DNA of 45,201 nucleotides. It comes from Burkholderiaceae bacterium (GTDB lineage: Bacteria > Pseudomonadota > Gammaproteobacteria > Burkholderiales > Burkholderiaceae_D). Under the pieces are notes generated by a model. That model was given only the letters and a program-made list of their open reading frames with translations. It was not told the DNA's origin and made no database searches. The stretch is taken from NCBI GenBank assembly GCA_018261755.1, contig JAGTRJ010000026.1, positions 1-45,201 on the forward strand, read 5' to 3'. The position numbers and the translations under genes are program-made. Of this stretch, positions 18,140 to 28,185 are shown in pieces. The first letter of the stretch is position 1; each line of letters starts with the position of its first letter.

Positions 18140-18316
18140 TCAGACGCTTTTCGCCTGCTCAGCCGGAAAACTTCGCTGAGCTGGATAGTTCTCTCGGTTG
18201 AGGAAATCCCTCACTAGCTTGGCAATAAGCGTTGATTTCTTAAAGTCACATTCCTCGCAATAAGCTTCGAACCTAGAAGCCTTCTCATTCGAAAGTATGA
18301 CCAAGGCCTTCTGCAT
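18140..18316 (-). CDS. Small ribbon-helix-helix-like protein, probable operon regulator
   Basis: 58 aa, ATG at 18316 and TGA at 18142-18140. The sequence begins MQKALVILSNEKASRFEAYC and continues with KKSTLIAKLVRDFLNRE. A short N-terminal strand followed by two helices with the SNEKASRFE / STLIAKLVRDFL pattern is the usual look of Arc/MetJ/CopG ribbon-helix-helix proteins or of mobilisation-type accessory proteins. A stop in frame just upstream leaves only this start. It lies directly behind a good promoter and before the methyltransferase, the place of controller proteins in restriction-modification operons. The regulatory role is inference. Confidence 0.72.
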   Translation of the reverse strand: MQKALVILSNEKASRFEAYCEECDFKKSTLIAKLVRDFLNRENYPAQRSFPAEQAKSV

Positions 18317-18340
18317 ATGAGCGTTCTGCCTGCATCCGGT

Positions 18341-18369
18341 CTTTTAACTCACTCAGACGGACAAGTCAA
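18341..18369 (-). promoter_or_regulatory. Promoter of the RHH-methyltransferase-McrBC-like operon
   Basis: On the minus strand TTGACT (18369-18364), a 17-bp spacer and TAAAAG (18346-18341), 25 bp before the start codon of the small RHH-like gene. Confidence 0.6.
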
Positions 18370-18474
18370 CAAAAGTGCAAACTTAATCTTTGAACAATTC
18401 AGTCATGGCACTACCGCCCGATTAGGTTGTTTTATGAAGATTCAATAATCCAAAAAACAAAATTCTCTATGCGA

Positions 18475-18509
18475 CAACAAAAAGCCCACCCTCTTTCAAA
18501 GGTGGGCTT
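18475..18509 (-). terminator. Intrinsic terminator just inside the right transposon end
   Basis: A perfect 9-bp stem AAGCCCACC/GGTGGGCTT with 10-nt loop, followed on the minus strand by TTT then GTTG, giving five T in a row with the stem's last two. It lies 108-135 bp beyond the gyrB stop, inside the element, and would end leftward transcription coming from gyrB. Confidence 0.85.
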
Positions 18510-18530
18510 GAATCAAACTGACAGTATAAC

Positions 18531-18610
18531 TATTCTCAGCTTATGGGTACCAACATCAATCAAATCTCAATGGATGCTTCCCAAAATCTCAGGTTATGGG
18601 TCTAGCTACA
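18531..18610 (-). repeat. Right transposon end with putative TnsB sites
   Basis: Read inward on the minus strand it starts TGTAGC at 18610. Three matches to CATNNNNTGAGATTT follow: 18598-18584, 18576-18562 and 18545-18531 (last with TGAGAAT). The first starts 12 bp from the tip; the next is 22 bp further in. The tip is 6 bp from the gyrB stop codon. Confidence 0.85.
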
Positions 18611-18616
18611 ATCCGT

Positions 18617-21202
<2,586 letters not shown>

Positions 21203-21205
21203 TCA

Positions 21206-22312
21206 TCAAATGCGCATCGGCATGACGACGTATCTGAAATCCTGGTTGTCGGGAACGGAGATCAGCGCTGACGAATTCGCATCGCCCAGCGCGATATTGA
21301 CCTGTTCGTTCTTGAGGTTGTTCAGCACGTCGAGCAGATAGCTGACGTTGAAGCCGATGTCGATGCTGTCGCCGCCGTAATCGATTTCAAGTTCTTCCAC
21401 CGCTTCTTCCTGATCGGCATTGGTCGAACTGATTTTCAGGCTGCCCGGCGCAACGATGCAGCGCACACCCTTGAACTTGTCGCTAGTCATGATCGCTGCG
21501 CGCTGCAATGCACGCAGCAGGGTTTCGCGGTCGATGGTGAAGTTGTTCTTGTAACCCTTTGGCATTACGCGGCCATAATCGGGGAACTTGCCCTCGACCA
21601 GTTTCGATACCAGTTCGGTCTCGCCGAAGCCCAGCTTGATCTGGTTGCCGGAAATGTCGATTTCGATCGGTTGATCGCTTTCTTCCAGCAGCCGTTGCAA
21701 TTCAAGAATGGTCTTGCGCGGGATGATGACTTCCTGCCGCGGGCAATCCTGCTCGGTTGCCGCCTGGCAGAACGCAAGACGGTGGCCGTCGGTCGCGACT
21801 GCAATCACGCTCTTGCCATCGACGATCAGCAGCAGGCCGTTCAGGTAATAGCGGATGTCTTGCTGCGCCATCGCGAAATGCACCATGTTGAACAGGTTGC
21901 GCAGCGTTTTTTGCGGCAGCACCAGCTTCGTGCCGTAATTGTCTGCCGGCGCAACGGTCGGGAAATCTTCGGCTGCCAGCGTTTGCAGCGAGAAGCGCGC
22001 CTTGCCTGCCTGCACGGCCAGCTTCTTGTTGGCCAGCGTCAGCGTTACGTCGGCGGATTCCGGCAGCGAGCGCAGGATATCGAGCAGTTTGCGCGCCGCG
22101 ACCGTGGTGGCGCCTTCGTCATTGCCGTCGCCAACCTGCGCGTGGGTCGTGATCTGGATTTCGGTGTCGGTGGACAGGAAGGAAACGTCGTCGCCCTGCT
22201 TGCGGATGAGGATATTGGCCAGAATCGGCAAGGTTTGCCGACGCTCGACAATACCGCTCACGATTTGCAGCGGCCGAAGTATGCTGTCCCTGCTGGTTTT
22301 AACCAATTGCAT
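21206..22312 (-). CDS. dnaN: DNA polymerase III beta sliding clamp
   Basis: 368 aa, the normal length. It starts MQLVKTSRDSILRPLQIVSG and has three repeated clamp domains, ending with the typical VVMPMRI. The homodimeric ring holds the polymerase on DNA. It lies between dnaA and gyrB, the classic origin order. A 6-bp hairpin in the 117-bp gap after dnaA may reduce read-through. Confidence 0.98.
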   Translation of the reverse strand: MQLVKTSRDSILRPLQIVSGIVERRQTLPILANILIRKQGDDVSFLSTDTEIQITTHAQVGDGNDEGATTVAARKLLDILRSLPESADVTLTLANKKLAVQAGKARFSLQTLAAEDFPTVAPADNYGTKLVLPQKTLRNLFNMVHFAMAQQDIRYYLNGLLLIVDGKSVIAVATDGHRLAFCQAATEQDCPRQEVIIPRKTILELQRLLEESDQPIEIDISGNQIKLGFGETELVSKLVEGKFPDYGRVMPKGYKNNFTIDRETLLRALQRAAIMTSDKFKGVRCIVAPGSLKISSTNADQEEAVEELEIDYGGDSIDIGFNVSYLLDVLNNLKNEQVNIALGDANSSALISVPDNQDFRYVVMPMRI

Positions 22313-22352
22313 ATGCGAGTCCTTGAAAAAATCCTTCAGTCAAATAAAACCG

Positions 22353-22368
22353 TCCCGCTGCTGCGGGA
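22353..22368 (-). terminator. Small hairpin between dnaA and dnaN
   Basis: TCCCGC-AGCA-GCGGGA on the minus strand, followed by CGGTTTTATTT. A short stem and imperfect T-run make it a weak terminator or attenuator at best. Confidence 0.4.
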
Positions 22369-22429
22369 ATTCCCATCCATCATAAATGCGCATTGTGACA
22401 TGAAAAACAACGCGCATAATTCTGTCGCA

Positions 22430-23812
22430 TCAACCCTTCAGTGTCTGTTCCAGCACGTGCAGCTGATGATTCAGCTCCGGGTCGCGTGCACGATCCTGTG
22501 TAATCTTGCGGACCGCGTGCAGCACCGTCGTGTGATCGCGTCCACCGAAAAGCTCGCCGATTTCCGGCAGGCTTTTCTGCGTCAGCTCCTTCGCCATATA
22601 CATCGCAACCTGGCGTGGGCGCACGATGTTCGCCGGCCGTCGTTTCGAGTACATGTCGGCGACCTTGATATTGAAAAAGTCTGCCACGGTTTTCTGGATG
22701 TTTTCGACCGACACCTGCCGGTTCTGCACCGACAGCAGGTCCTTCAGCGCCTCACGCGCGACGTCGATCGTGATGTCCTTGTTCTGGAAGCGGGAATACG
22801 CCAGTATCTGGCTTAGCGCGCCTTCAAGCTCGCGCACATTCGAGCGCAGATGCTTGGCGACAAAGAATGCGACATCGTCCGACAGCAGCTGGTTTTGCTG
22901 GCTGGCCTTCTTTTGCAGGATCGCCACCCGCATTTCCAGCTCGGGCGGTTCAATGGCGACCGTCAGGCCGGAACCGAAGCGCGAGGTCAGCCGGCTGTCG
23001 ATGCCGCTTAGTTCCTTCGGGTAGGTGTCGCTGGTGATGATGATTTGCTTTCGGGCGGCAATCAGCGTTTCAAAAGCGTAGAAGAATTCTTCCTGCGTGC
23101 GCGCTTTGTTGCCGCCAATGAATTGGATATCATCGATCAGCAGCAGGTCAAGCGAATGGTAATAGCGCTTGAAGTCGTCGAACCCCTTGCGCTGATAGGC
23201 GGTGACAACGTCGGTCACATAGTGGTCGGCCCGAATGTAACGGATGCGTGCGTCCGGCCGATCCAGCATGACCTGGTTGCCGATGGCGTGGATCAGATGC
23301 GTCTTGCCCAGGCCGACGCCGCCATATATGAATAGCGGGTTGTACGATCCGCCCGGATTGTTGGCAACCTGAACGGCGGCGGCGCGCGCTAGCTGGTTGG
23401 CGTTGCCGGTCACGAGGTTGTCGAAAGTCAGTTCGGCATTGATGCGGCTCTGTTCGCGATGCTGCGTGTTATCGCCGTCCGGTTCTTCGCTCCGGCCTTG
23501 TGCTTCTGCAACAAAGGCGGGTTCGCTGCGGTCGTTTTGCGCCAGGGGCGCAGCTTGCTTTGACGCGCCTGATTTTGGCGCTAGTACGAACAGCACCGTA
23601 ACCGATGTGCCTAAATGCTGCGCGACCAACGTAGTGATTCTGGCACCATATTGCGTCTTGACCCAATCAAGCTTGAAACGGTTCGGCGCTGCGATGCGCA
23701 GCGTATCGCCGTCGAGATCCAGCGGCATTAGCGGCTTGATCCATGCGCCATACTGTTGAGGCGTCAACTCCATCTCCAGTTGAGCGGAACAGGCTTGCCA
23801 GAAATTGTCCAT
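22430..23812 (-). CDS. dnaA: Chromosomal replication initiator DnaA
   Basis: 460 aa from the ATG at 23812 ([13 protein letters not shown]). The frame is open 13 codons further, but family members start at this Met. Domain I is followed by a variable linker rich in Ala, Glu and Asp, then the AAA+ domain with Walker [10 protein letters not shown] and Walker [10 protein letters not shown], then the C-terminal DNA-binding domain with [15 protein letters not shown]. It opens the origin and regulates genes with DnaA boxes, including its own promoter here (box at 23927-23935). Confidence 0.98.
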   Translation of the reverse strand: MDNFWQACSAQLEMELTPQQYGAWIKPLMPLDLDGDTLRIAAPNRFKLDWVKTQYGARITTLVAQHLGTSVTVLFVLAPKSGASKQAAPLAQNDRSEPAFVAEAQGRSEEPDGDNTQHREQSRINAELTFDNLVTGNANQLARAAAVQVANNPGGSYNPLFIYGGVGLGKTHLIHAIGNQVMLDRPDARIRYIRADHYVTDVVTAYQRKGFDDFKRYYHSLDLLLIDDIQFIGGNKARTQEEFFYAFETLIAARKQIIITSDTYPKELSGIDSRLTSRFGSGLTVAIEPPELEMRVAILQKKASQQNQLLSDDVAFFVAKHLRSNVRELEGALSQILAYSRFQNKDITIDVAREALKDLLSVQNRQVSVENIQKTVADFFNIKVADMYSKRRPANIVRPRQVAMYMAKELTQKSLPEIGELFGGRDHTTVLHAVRKITQDRARDPELNHQLHVLEQTLKG

Positions 23813-23904
23813 GAATCTCGTAATCTTTAAGCAGGGGAAGGCTGGCAGCACGCGGCATCAGCAGGCGTGAGGCGGCGCGATGAAAAGAAACTGCAGCAAG
23901 TGCT

Positions 23905-23935
23905 ATTTTAACCGCGCCGGACAAAGTTATCCACA
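23905..23935 (-). promoter_or_regulatory. dnaA promoter with an overlapping DnaA box
   Basis: A perfect DnaA box TTATCCACA is at 23927-23935 (plus strand). On the minus strand it overlaps a -35-like TGGATA (23933-23928), followed by a 17-bp spacer and TAAAAT (23910-23905). This fits autorepression by DnaA. It is the only perfect box in the 326-bp dnaA-rpmH gap, so whether the gap is also oriC is uncertain. Confidence 0.6.
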
Positions 23936-23988
23936 GGGGAGCGTAAATTTTAATCAGGGTGGGGCGAGTGCCGATTTTATATAATATC

Positions 23989-24018
23989 TTGACAATCGCG
24001 GGCGAAGTGTAGTTTAAT
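23989..24018 (+). promoter_or_regulatory. Promoter of the rpmH-rnpA-yidD-yidC operon
   Basis: TTGACA (23989-23994), 18-bp spacer, TTTAAT (24013-24018), about 120 bp before the rpmH start codon. The AT-rich TTTTATATAATATC lies just upstream. Confidence 0.6.
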
Positions 24019-24138
24019 TCAAGGTTTCCTGTGCGCTGAATTTGCGGGGTTGCGTTGGCTGTCAATATGACAGTGGCGTGTCTGGCACTTAAGGTGTGAC
24101 GGGAGCAATACCGATTACCTGCTGAATACGAGGCCACC

Positions 24139-24561
24139 ATGAAACGTACTTACCAACCTTCCGTCGTGCGTCGCAAGCGCACCCACGGCTTCCGCGCGCG
24201 CATGGCGACCCGGAGCGGCCGCGCTGTGCTGAATGCCCGTCGTGCCAAAGGGCGCAAGCGCCTGGCTGACAGGACCGCGCATTTCGTGCTGTATGCGAGA
24301 GTCAATCAGTTGCACAAGGCGCGGATTGGCCTTGTCGTGGCAAAACGGTTTGCGCCGCGTGCCGCGACCCGCAACACGATTAAGCGCGTGGCGCGGGAAA
24401 TTTTCAGGCGCGCGAACATGCGGCACTGCGACTATATTGTCCGCCAGACGGCGCCGTTCGGCACCAAATCGCAGCCAGCGAGCGGCCAATGGCTGAAGAC
24501 GGAATTGCAACAGGAGCTGCTGAGCCTGTTATCATCACAGTTTTTGAGGACAGCCGGCTGA
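24139..24561 (+). CDS. rpmH-rnpA: Ribosomal protein L34 fused in frame to RNase P protein component
   Basis: One 140-codon frame holds two proteins that are normally separate. Residues 1-43 are L34: [18 protein letters not shown] through [10 protein letters not shown], where L34 ends one residue later with a stop. Instead the frame continues [15 protein letters not shown] and gives the RNase P protein: [19 protein letters not shown], the RNA-binding signature [13 protein letters not shown], then the C-terminal helix to [11 protein letters not shown]. Missing are the rpmH stop, the intergenic bases, the rnpA start and the first 25-30 residues of RnpA including its first helix. Both proteins are essential in most bacteria. 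Explanations: a real fusion with the RnpA part working in trans or cleaved, an internal GTG start, or a deletion error in this sequence. The bases themselves are unambiguous. The stop touches the possible yidD start. Confidence 0.85.
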   Translation: MKRTYQPSVVRRKRTHGFRARMATRSGRAVLNARRAKGRKRLADRTAHFVLYARVNQLHKARIGLVVAKRFAPRAATRNTIKRVAREIFRRANMRHCDYIVRQTAPFGTKSQPASGQWLKTELQQELLSLLSSQFLRTAG

Positions 24562-24864
24562 ATGGCCGGTGTTTCTGCCGGAGACAACGTGCTGAAGTCA
24601 CCTGTGAAATCCCTGCTGCTGTTACTGCTGCGCCTGTATCAGGTATGCATCAGTCCGCTGCTTGGCCCTAGGTGCCGGTTTTACCCTTCGTGCTCGAATT
24701 ACGCGATAGAAGCTATTCGCGAACATGGCGTCGGCAAGGGTTCCCTGCTGACGGCGAAACGCCTGTGCAAATGCCACCCATGGCATCCTGGTGGATTCGA
24801 TCCCGTGCCGTCTAAACATGGCGCGACAACAACCACGACCGCCTGCGGTTGCAAACCATCCTGA
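24562..24864 (+). CDS. yidD: Membrane protein insertion efficiency factor YidD
   Basis: 100 aa from the ATG at 24562, which directly follows the rnpA stop. A GTG at 24589 with GGAGA upstream is an equally good start and gives 91 aa, closer to the family. The family core is clear: [33 protein letters not shown], and [15 protein letters not shown] with the conserved Cys residues. YidD is a small membrane-associated helper of YidC-dependent insertion. It overlaps the open frame of yidC and belongs to the rpmH-yidC operon. Confidence 0.93.
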   Translation: MAGVSAGDNVLKSPVKSLLLLLLRLYQVCISPLLGPRCRFYPSCSNYAIEAIREHGVGKGSLLTAKRLCKCHPWHPGGFDPVPSKHGATTTTTACGCKPS

Positions 24865-24875
24865 CCAAACCAATT

Positions 24876-26534
24876 ATGAATTTCAGAAACCGTACTACGC
24901 TGTGGCTTGTGCTGGCGATCTCGATAGTGATGCTGTGGGATAACTGGCAGGTCTATAACGGCGGCACATCGCTGTTCTTCCGTTCGGGGTCCGACAAGGC
25001 GCAGTCTGCATCGGCCAGAAGGTCGCGAGCCAAGACGGATTTGCTGCAAGCGGGCAAGGCGGCCGAGGGGCAGCCGGCTGAAAGCAAGAAAACCATCCCG
25101 ACCGAAACCGTGCGCATAACGACCGACGTGGTGGCGGCGGACATTGATACCGCTGGCGGCGTGCTCAAGCGCCTTGAACTGCTCAAGCACAAGGACAAGG
25201 TCGATCCCGAAAAGAATCTGGTGCTGTTCGACACCAATGCGCCGCGAACCTATCTGGCGCAGACCGGCCTGACCGGTGGTACGTTCCCGAACCACAACAC
25301 GGCCTTCGTTGCGCGCCCGGGCGTGCGTACGCTTGACAAGGGTGATGAAATCCAACTGGTGCTGGAAGCAGAGCAGGGTGGGGTGAAGCTGGTCAAGACC
25401 TTCACCTTCAAGCGCGGTGACTATGCGATTGGCGTCAAGCATGAAATTGTCAACCGCAGCAATGCGCCGATTGAGCCATCACTGTACTTACAACTGGTGC
25501 GCGACGGCGACAAGCCAGAAGGCGAATCGAAGCTGGCCAGCACCTTCACCGGACCGGCCGTATATACCGATGCGGACAAGTTCCAGAAGCTGGATTTCGA
25601 AAAGATCGAGAAGGGCAAGGAAGAACACGCGAACAGGGCCGACAATGGCTGGATCGCGATGGTGCAGCACTACTTCGTATCGGCCTTCATTCTGCCGGAG
25701 AAGACCGAGCGTGAAATCTATTCGCGCAAGGTGGACACAAACCTGTATGCATTGGGTGATATCGTGCCGCTCGGAACCGTAGCACCTGGCGCCAGTGTGG
25801 CGTTCGATGCGCGCCTGTATTCCGGGCCGCAGGATTCCGTGATACTGGAGAAAACGGCGGTCGGGCTCGATCTGGTCAAGGACTATGGCTGGGTGACTAT
25901 CGTGGCGAAGCCGATTTTTTGGCTGATGACGCATATCCAGACATACGTCGGCAACTGGGGCTGGACCATCATTGTACTGACCGTGCTGATCAAGCTGCTG
26001 TTCTTCCCGCTGTCGGCTGCCAGCTACCGCAGCATGGCGAACATGAAGGAAGTGCAGCCGAAGATCACCGACCTCCGCGAGCGCTACAAGGATGACAAGC
26101 CGGCGATGAACAAGGCGATGATGGACTTGTACAAGACGGAAAAAATCAACCCGCTCGGTGGCTGTCTGCCAGTGGCGGTTCAGGTGCCGGTGTTCATCGC
26201 ACTGTACTGGGTGCTGCTGGCCAGCGTTGAAATCCGCAATGCGCCGTGGATCGGCTGGATTACCGATCTGGCCATGCCGGATCCGTGGTACATCCTGCCG
26301 GTTTTGATGGCTGTGTCGATGTTCATTCAGCAGCGGATGACCCCGCCGCCGGCGGATCCGATGCAAGCGAAGGTGATGAATTTCGTGCCGATCATTTTCT
26401 CGGTCATGTTCTTCTTCTTCCCGTCTGGGCTGGTGCTGTACTGGATTGTGAACAACGTGCTGTCGATTGCGCAGCAATGGTGGGTCAACAAGCAGTACGA
26501 AGCCAGCAAGGCGAAAAAGAAAAACCCGGCCTGA
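24876..26534 (+). CDS. yidC: Membrane protein insertase YidC
   Basis: 552 aa from the ATG at 24876 (MNFRNRTTLWLVLAISIVML); the frame is open 9 codons earlier but the family begins here. An N-terminal membrane helix is followed by the large periplasmic domain and the conserved C-terminal core with five membrane segments (KPIFWLMTHIQTYVGNWGWT, LGGCLPVAVQVPVFIALYW, FPSGLVLYWIVNNVLSIAQQ). It inserts proteins into the inner membrane with or without Sec. A terminator follows at once; mnmE, the usual next gene in many relatives, is absent. Confidence 0.98.
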   Translation: MNFRNRTTLWLVLAISIVMLWDNWQVYNGGTSLFFRSGSDKAQSASARRSRAKTDLLQAGKAAEGQPAESKKTIPTETVRITTDVVAADIDTAGGVLKRLELLKHKDKVDPEKNLVLFDTNAPRTYLAQTGLTGGTFPNHNTAFVARPGVRTLDKGDEIQLVLEAEQGGVKLVKTFTFKRGDYAIGVKHEIVNRSNAPIEPSLYLQLVRDGDKPEGESKLASTFTGPAVYTDADKFQKLDFEKIEKGKEEHANRADNGWIAMVQHYFVSAFILPEKTEREIYSRKVDTNLYALGDIVPLGTVAPGASVAFDARLYSGPQDSVILEKTAVGLDLVKDYGWVTIVAKPIFWLMTHIQTYVGNWGWTIIVLTVLIKLLFFPLSAASYRSMANMKEVQPKITDLRERYKDDKPAMNKAMMDLYKTEKINPLGGCLPVAVQVPVFIALYWVLLASVEIRNAPWIGWITDLAMPDPWYILPVLMAVSMFIQQRMTPPPADPMQAKVMNFVPIIFSVMFFFFPSGLVLYWIVNNVLSIAQQWWVNKQYEASKAKKKNPA

Positions 26535-26540
26535 TCGAAA

Positions 26541-26570
26541 AAGCCCGAGCGATTGCCCGGGCTTTTTTTT
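26541..26570 (+). terminator. Intrinsic terminator of the yidC operon
   Basis: AAGCCCG/CGGGCTT stem with 10-nt loop and a run of eight T, 6 bp after the yidC stop. It abuts the start codon of the next gene. Confidence 0.9.
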
Positions 26571-27293
26571 ATGCACATTATGCTTTGGCTGTTCGACCTC
26601 GACAATACGCTGCACGACGCATCGCACGCGATCTTCCCGGCGATTACGGCGAACATGAATGCATTTCTGGCGAAAACGCTGGGCAGCGAGGACGAGCCTG
26701 CCGATAGCGAAACCGTGAATGCGGTCAGGATGAAGTACTGGCAGCGTTATGGCGCGACGCTGCTCGGGATGATGCGCCATCACGATGTGCGGATGGAAGA
26801 CTTCCTGCGCGAAGCGCATCAGTTCGACGATCTCTCGGCGATGATCCGCGCCGAACGTGGTGTGCACCGTTTCCTGAAGCGCCTCCCGGGGCGCAAGATT
26901 CTGCTGACGAATGCGCCGCTTCGCTATTCGCGCGAAGTCATGCGCCATCTGGGGTTGCACCGGCATTTCGCGCGGCATGTGCCGATTGAATCGATGCGCG
27001 TGCATCGCAGTCTGCGACCGAAGCCATCGCGCCATCTGCTGAAGAAACTGCTGGCAAAGGAAAAGGTCGGGGCACGTCAGGCAGTTCTGGTTGAAGACAC
27101 GGCCAAAACGCTGAAGGCCGCCAGGTCGCTCGGCATGCGCACGGTGCTGGTCACGCAATATTTGTCGGCGCAGGCGGCGAAGCAACTTGTCACTCTGGCG
27201 CAACCTGAACGCAGAAATCGCCCCGTTTACGTTGATGTCAAAGTACAATCAATTCGGCAACTTCCCGCCTATCTGCGCCGTTTGCGGGATTAG
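26571..27293 (+). CDS. HAD-superfamily pyrimidine 5'-nucleotidase
   Basis: About 240 aa. Motif I FDLDNTLHDA holds the nucleophile Asp; motif II is LLTNAP; motif III Lys is in RPKPS; motif IV is VLVEDTAKTL. This is the SDT1/pyrimidine nucleotidase subgroup, which removes phosphate from nucleoside monophosphates. Starts at 26571 or 26580 are both possible; the first begins directly at the T-run of the yidC terminator, and no good ribosome site is seen. The unusual closeness to the terminator suggests a rearranged junction. slmA follows 30 bp downstream, a pairing common in Burkholderiales. Confidence 0.88.
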   Translation: MHIMLWLFDLDNTLHDASHAIFPAITANMNAFLAKTLGSEDEPADSETVNAVRMKYWQRYGATLLGMMRHHDVRMEDFLREAHQFDDLSAMIRAERGVHRFLKRLPGRKILLTNAPLRYSREVMRHLGLHRHFARHVPIESMRVHRSLRPKPSRHLLKKLLAKEKVGARQAVLVEDTAKTLKAARSLGMRTVLVTQYLSAQAAKQLVTLAQPERRNRPVYVDVKVQSIRQLPAYLRRLRD

Positions 27294-27323
27294 CCAGGCA
27301 CCGTTCCCACCATCAGAGGCGAC

Positions 27324-27926
27324 ATGGCAACCACCAGACAGCAGGGCGAACGCAAATTGCAAATCCTCCAAGCGCTGGCGGAAATGCTCGAACAGCCGAA
27401 AGGCGAAAAAATCACCACCGCGGCGCTAGCCGGCAAGCTGGCCGTGTCCGAAGCCGCACTGTATCGTCACTTCGCCAGCAAGGCGCAAATGTTCGAAGGC
27501 CTGATCGAATTCATCGAATCGACCATCTTTGGACTGATCAGCCGCATCGAACAGGAACAGGACGATGGTCTGGCGCAGGCGCAGGCAATGGTGCTGATGC
27601 TGCTGAATTTTGCCGTTCGCAATCCGGGCATGACGCGCGTGCTGATCGGCGATGCGCTGGTGAACGAGGATGAGCGACTGCAGAGCAGGATGAATCAGTT
27701 GCTCGAACGAATCGAGCTGGCAATCCGGCAGGCGCTGCGCGTGGCGGCGGCGCAGCATCAGGCGAAGGCCGATGATCTGGTTGCGCGGGCGAACCTGCTG
27801 ACTTGTTTCATCATTGGTCGCTGGCACCGTTTTGCCAAGGGCGGGTTTCGCCTGGATCCGTTCGACGGGGCGCAGTCGCAGGTGGAGCTGATGCTCTCTG
27901 GCATTTGTGTGCGCGGAGCGTGTTGA
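27324..27926 (+). CDS. slmA: Nucleoid occlusion factor SlmA, TetR family
   Basis: 200 aa. The N-terminal TetR helix-turn-helix (KITTAALAGKLAVSEAALYRHF) is followed by the SlmA-type dimer domain (QMFEGLIEFIEST, LLNFAVRNPGMTRVLIGDAL, GRWHRFAKGGFR). SlmA binds specific chromosomal sites and blocks FtsZ assembly over the nucleoid. Confidence 0.93.
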   Translation: MATTRQQGERKLQILQALAEMLEQPKGEKITTAALAGKLAVSEAALYRHFASKAQMFEGLIEFIESTIFGLISRIEQEQDDGLAQAQAMVLMLLNFAVRNPGMTRVLIGDALVNEDERLQSRMNQLLERIELAIRQALRVAAAQHQAKADDLVARANLLTCFIIGRWHRFAKGGFRLDPFDGAQSQVELMLSGICVRGAC

Positions 27927-28185
27927 ATGTATTGCGTGTGCCGGATTCAGGCTGGTTGCCGCGCATAGGCAGGGCGCATTTTCGCTTATAATTCATGGTT
28001 TTATCGTGCAAATGTCTGCCCAGAAAAGATAATCGGCAGGTGTTTGCGCTGCATCAGACCCTTGTGACAATGCAACCTGTAACGTACCATTCGACTGAAA
28101 CATCCGATACTGCCGTCCTTATGCAGCATGCCGTACAGCCAGAAAACCATGCACCGCGTACAACTGTTCAAGCGGGAGGTGAGCG

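Larger units (their letters stand above)
2401..18610 (-). mobile_element. Tn7-like transposon inserted at the 3' end of gyrB
   Basis: Both ends read TGTAGC inward, and 25 of the first 28 bases match in inverted orientation (mismatches at 7, 9 and 13). ATCC directly flanks both ends (2397-2400 and 18611-18614); Tn7 relatives normally duplicate 5 bp, so this is a 4-bp match to what should be five. The core is a leftward operon tnsA-tnsB-tnsC-tniQ; no TnsE, CRISPR array or Cas gene is seen. tnsA is on the side facing the target gene, as in Tn7, but about 5.6 kb of cargo lies between it and that end. The right end is 6 bp from the gyrB stop codon (18617-18619). Cargo: attC cassettes with a TfoX gene, a lipoprotein gene, hipBA, a DUF6471-like gene and a methyltransferase/McrBC-like operon. 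All required core genes look intact. Confidence 0.92.

Noticed and set aside
2401-18610. CRISPR-associated Tn7-like element
   Set aside because: No repeat-spacer array and no Cas gene are visible anywhere in the element.
25488-27248. Minus-strand 586-codon open frame
   Set aside because: Antisense to yidC and the nucleotidase gene, spans a terminator, and is His/Arg-rich without domains.
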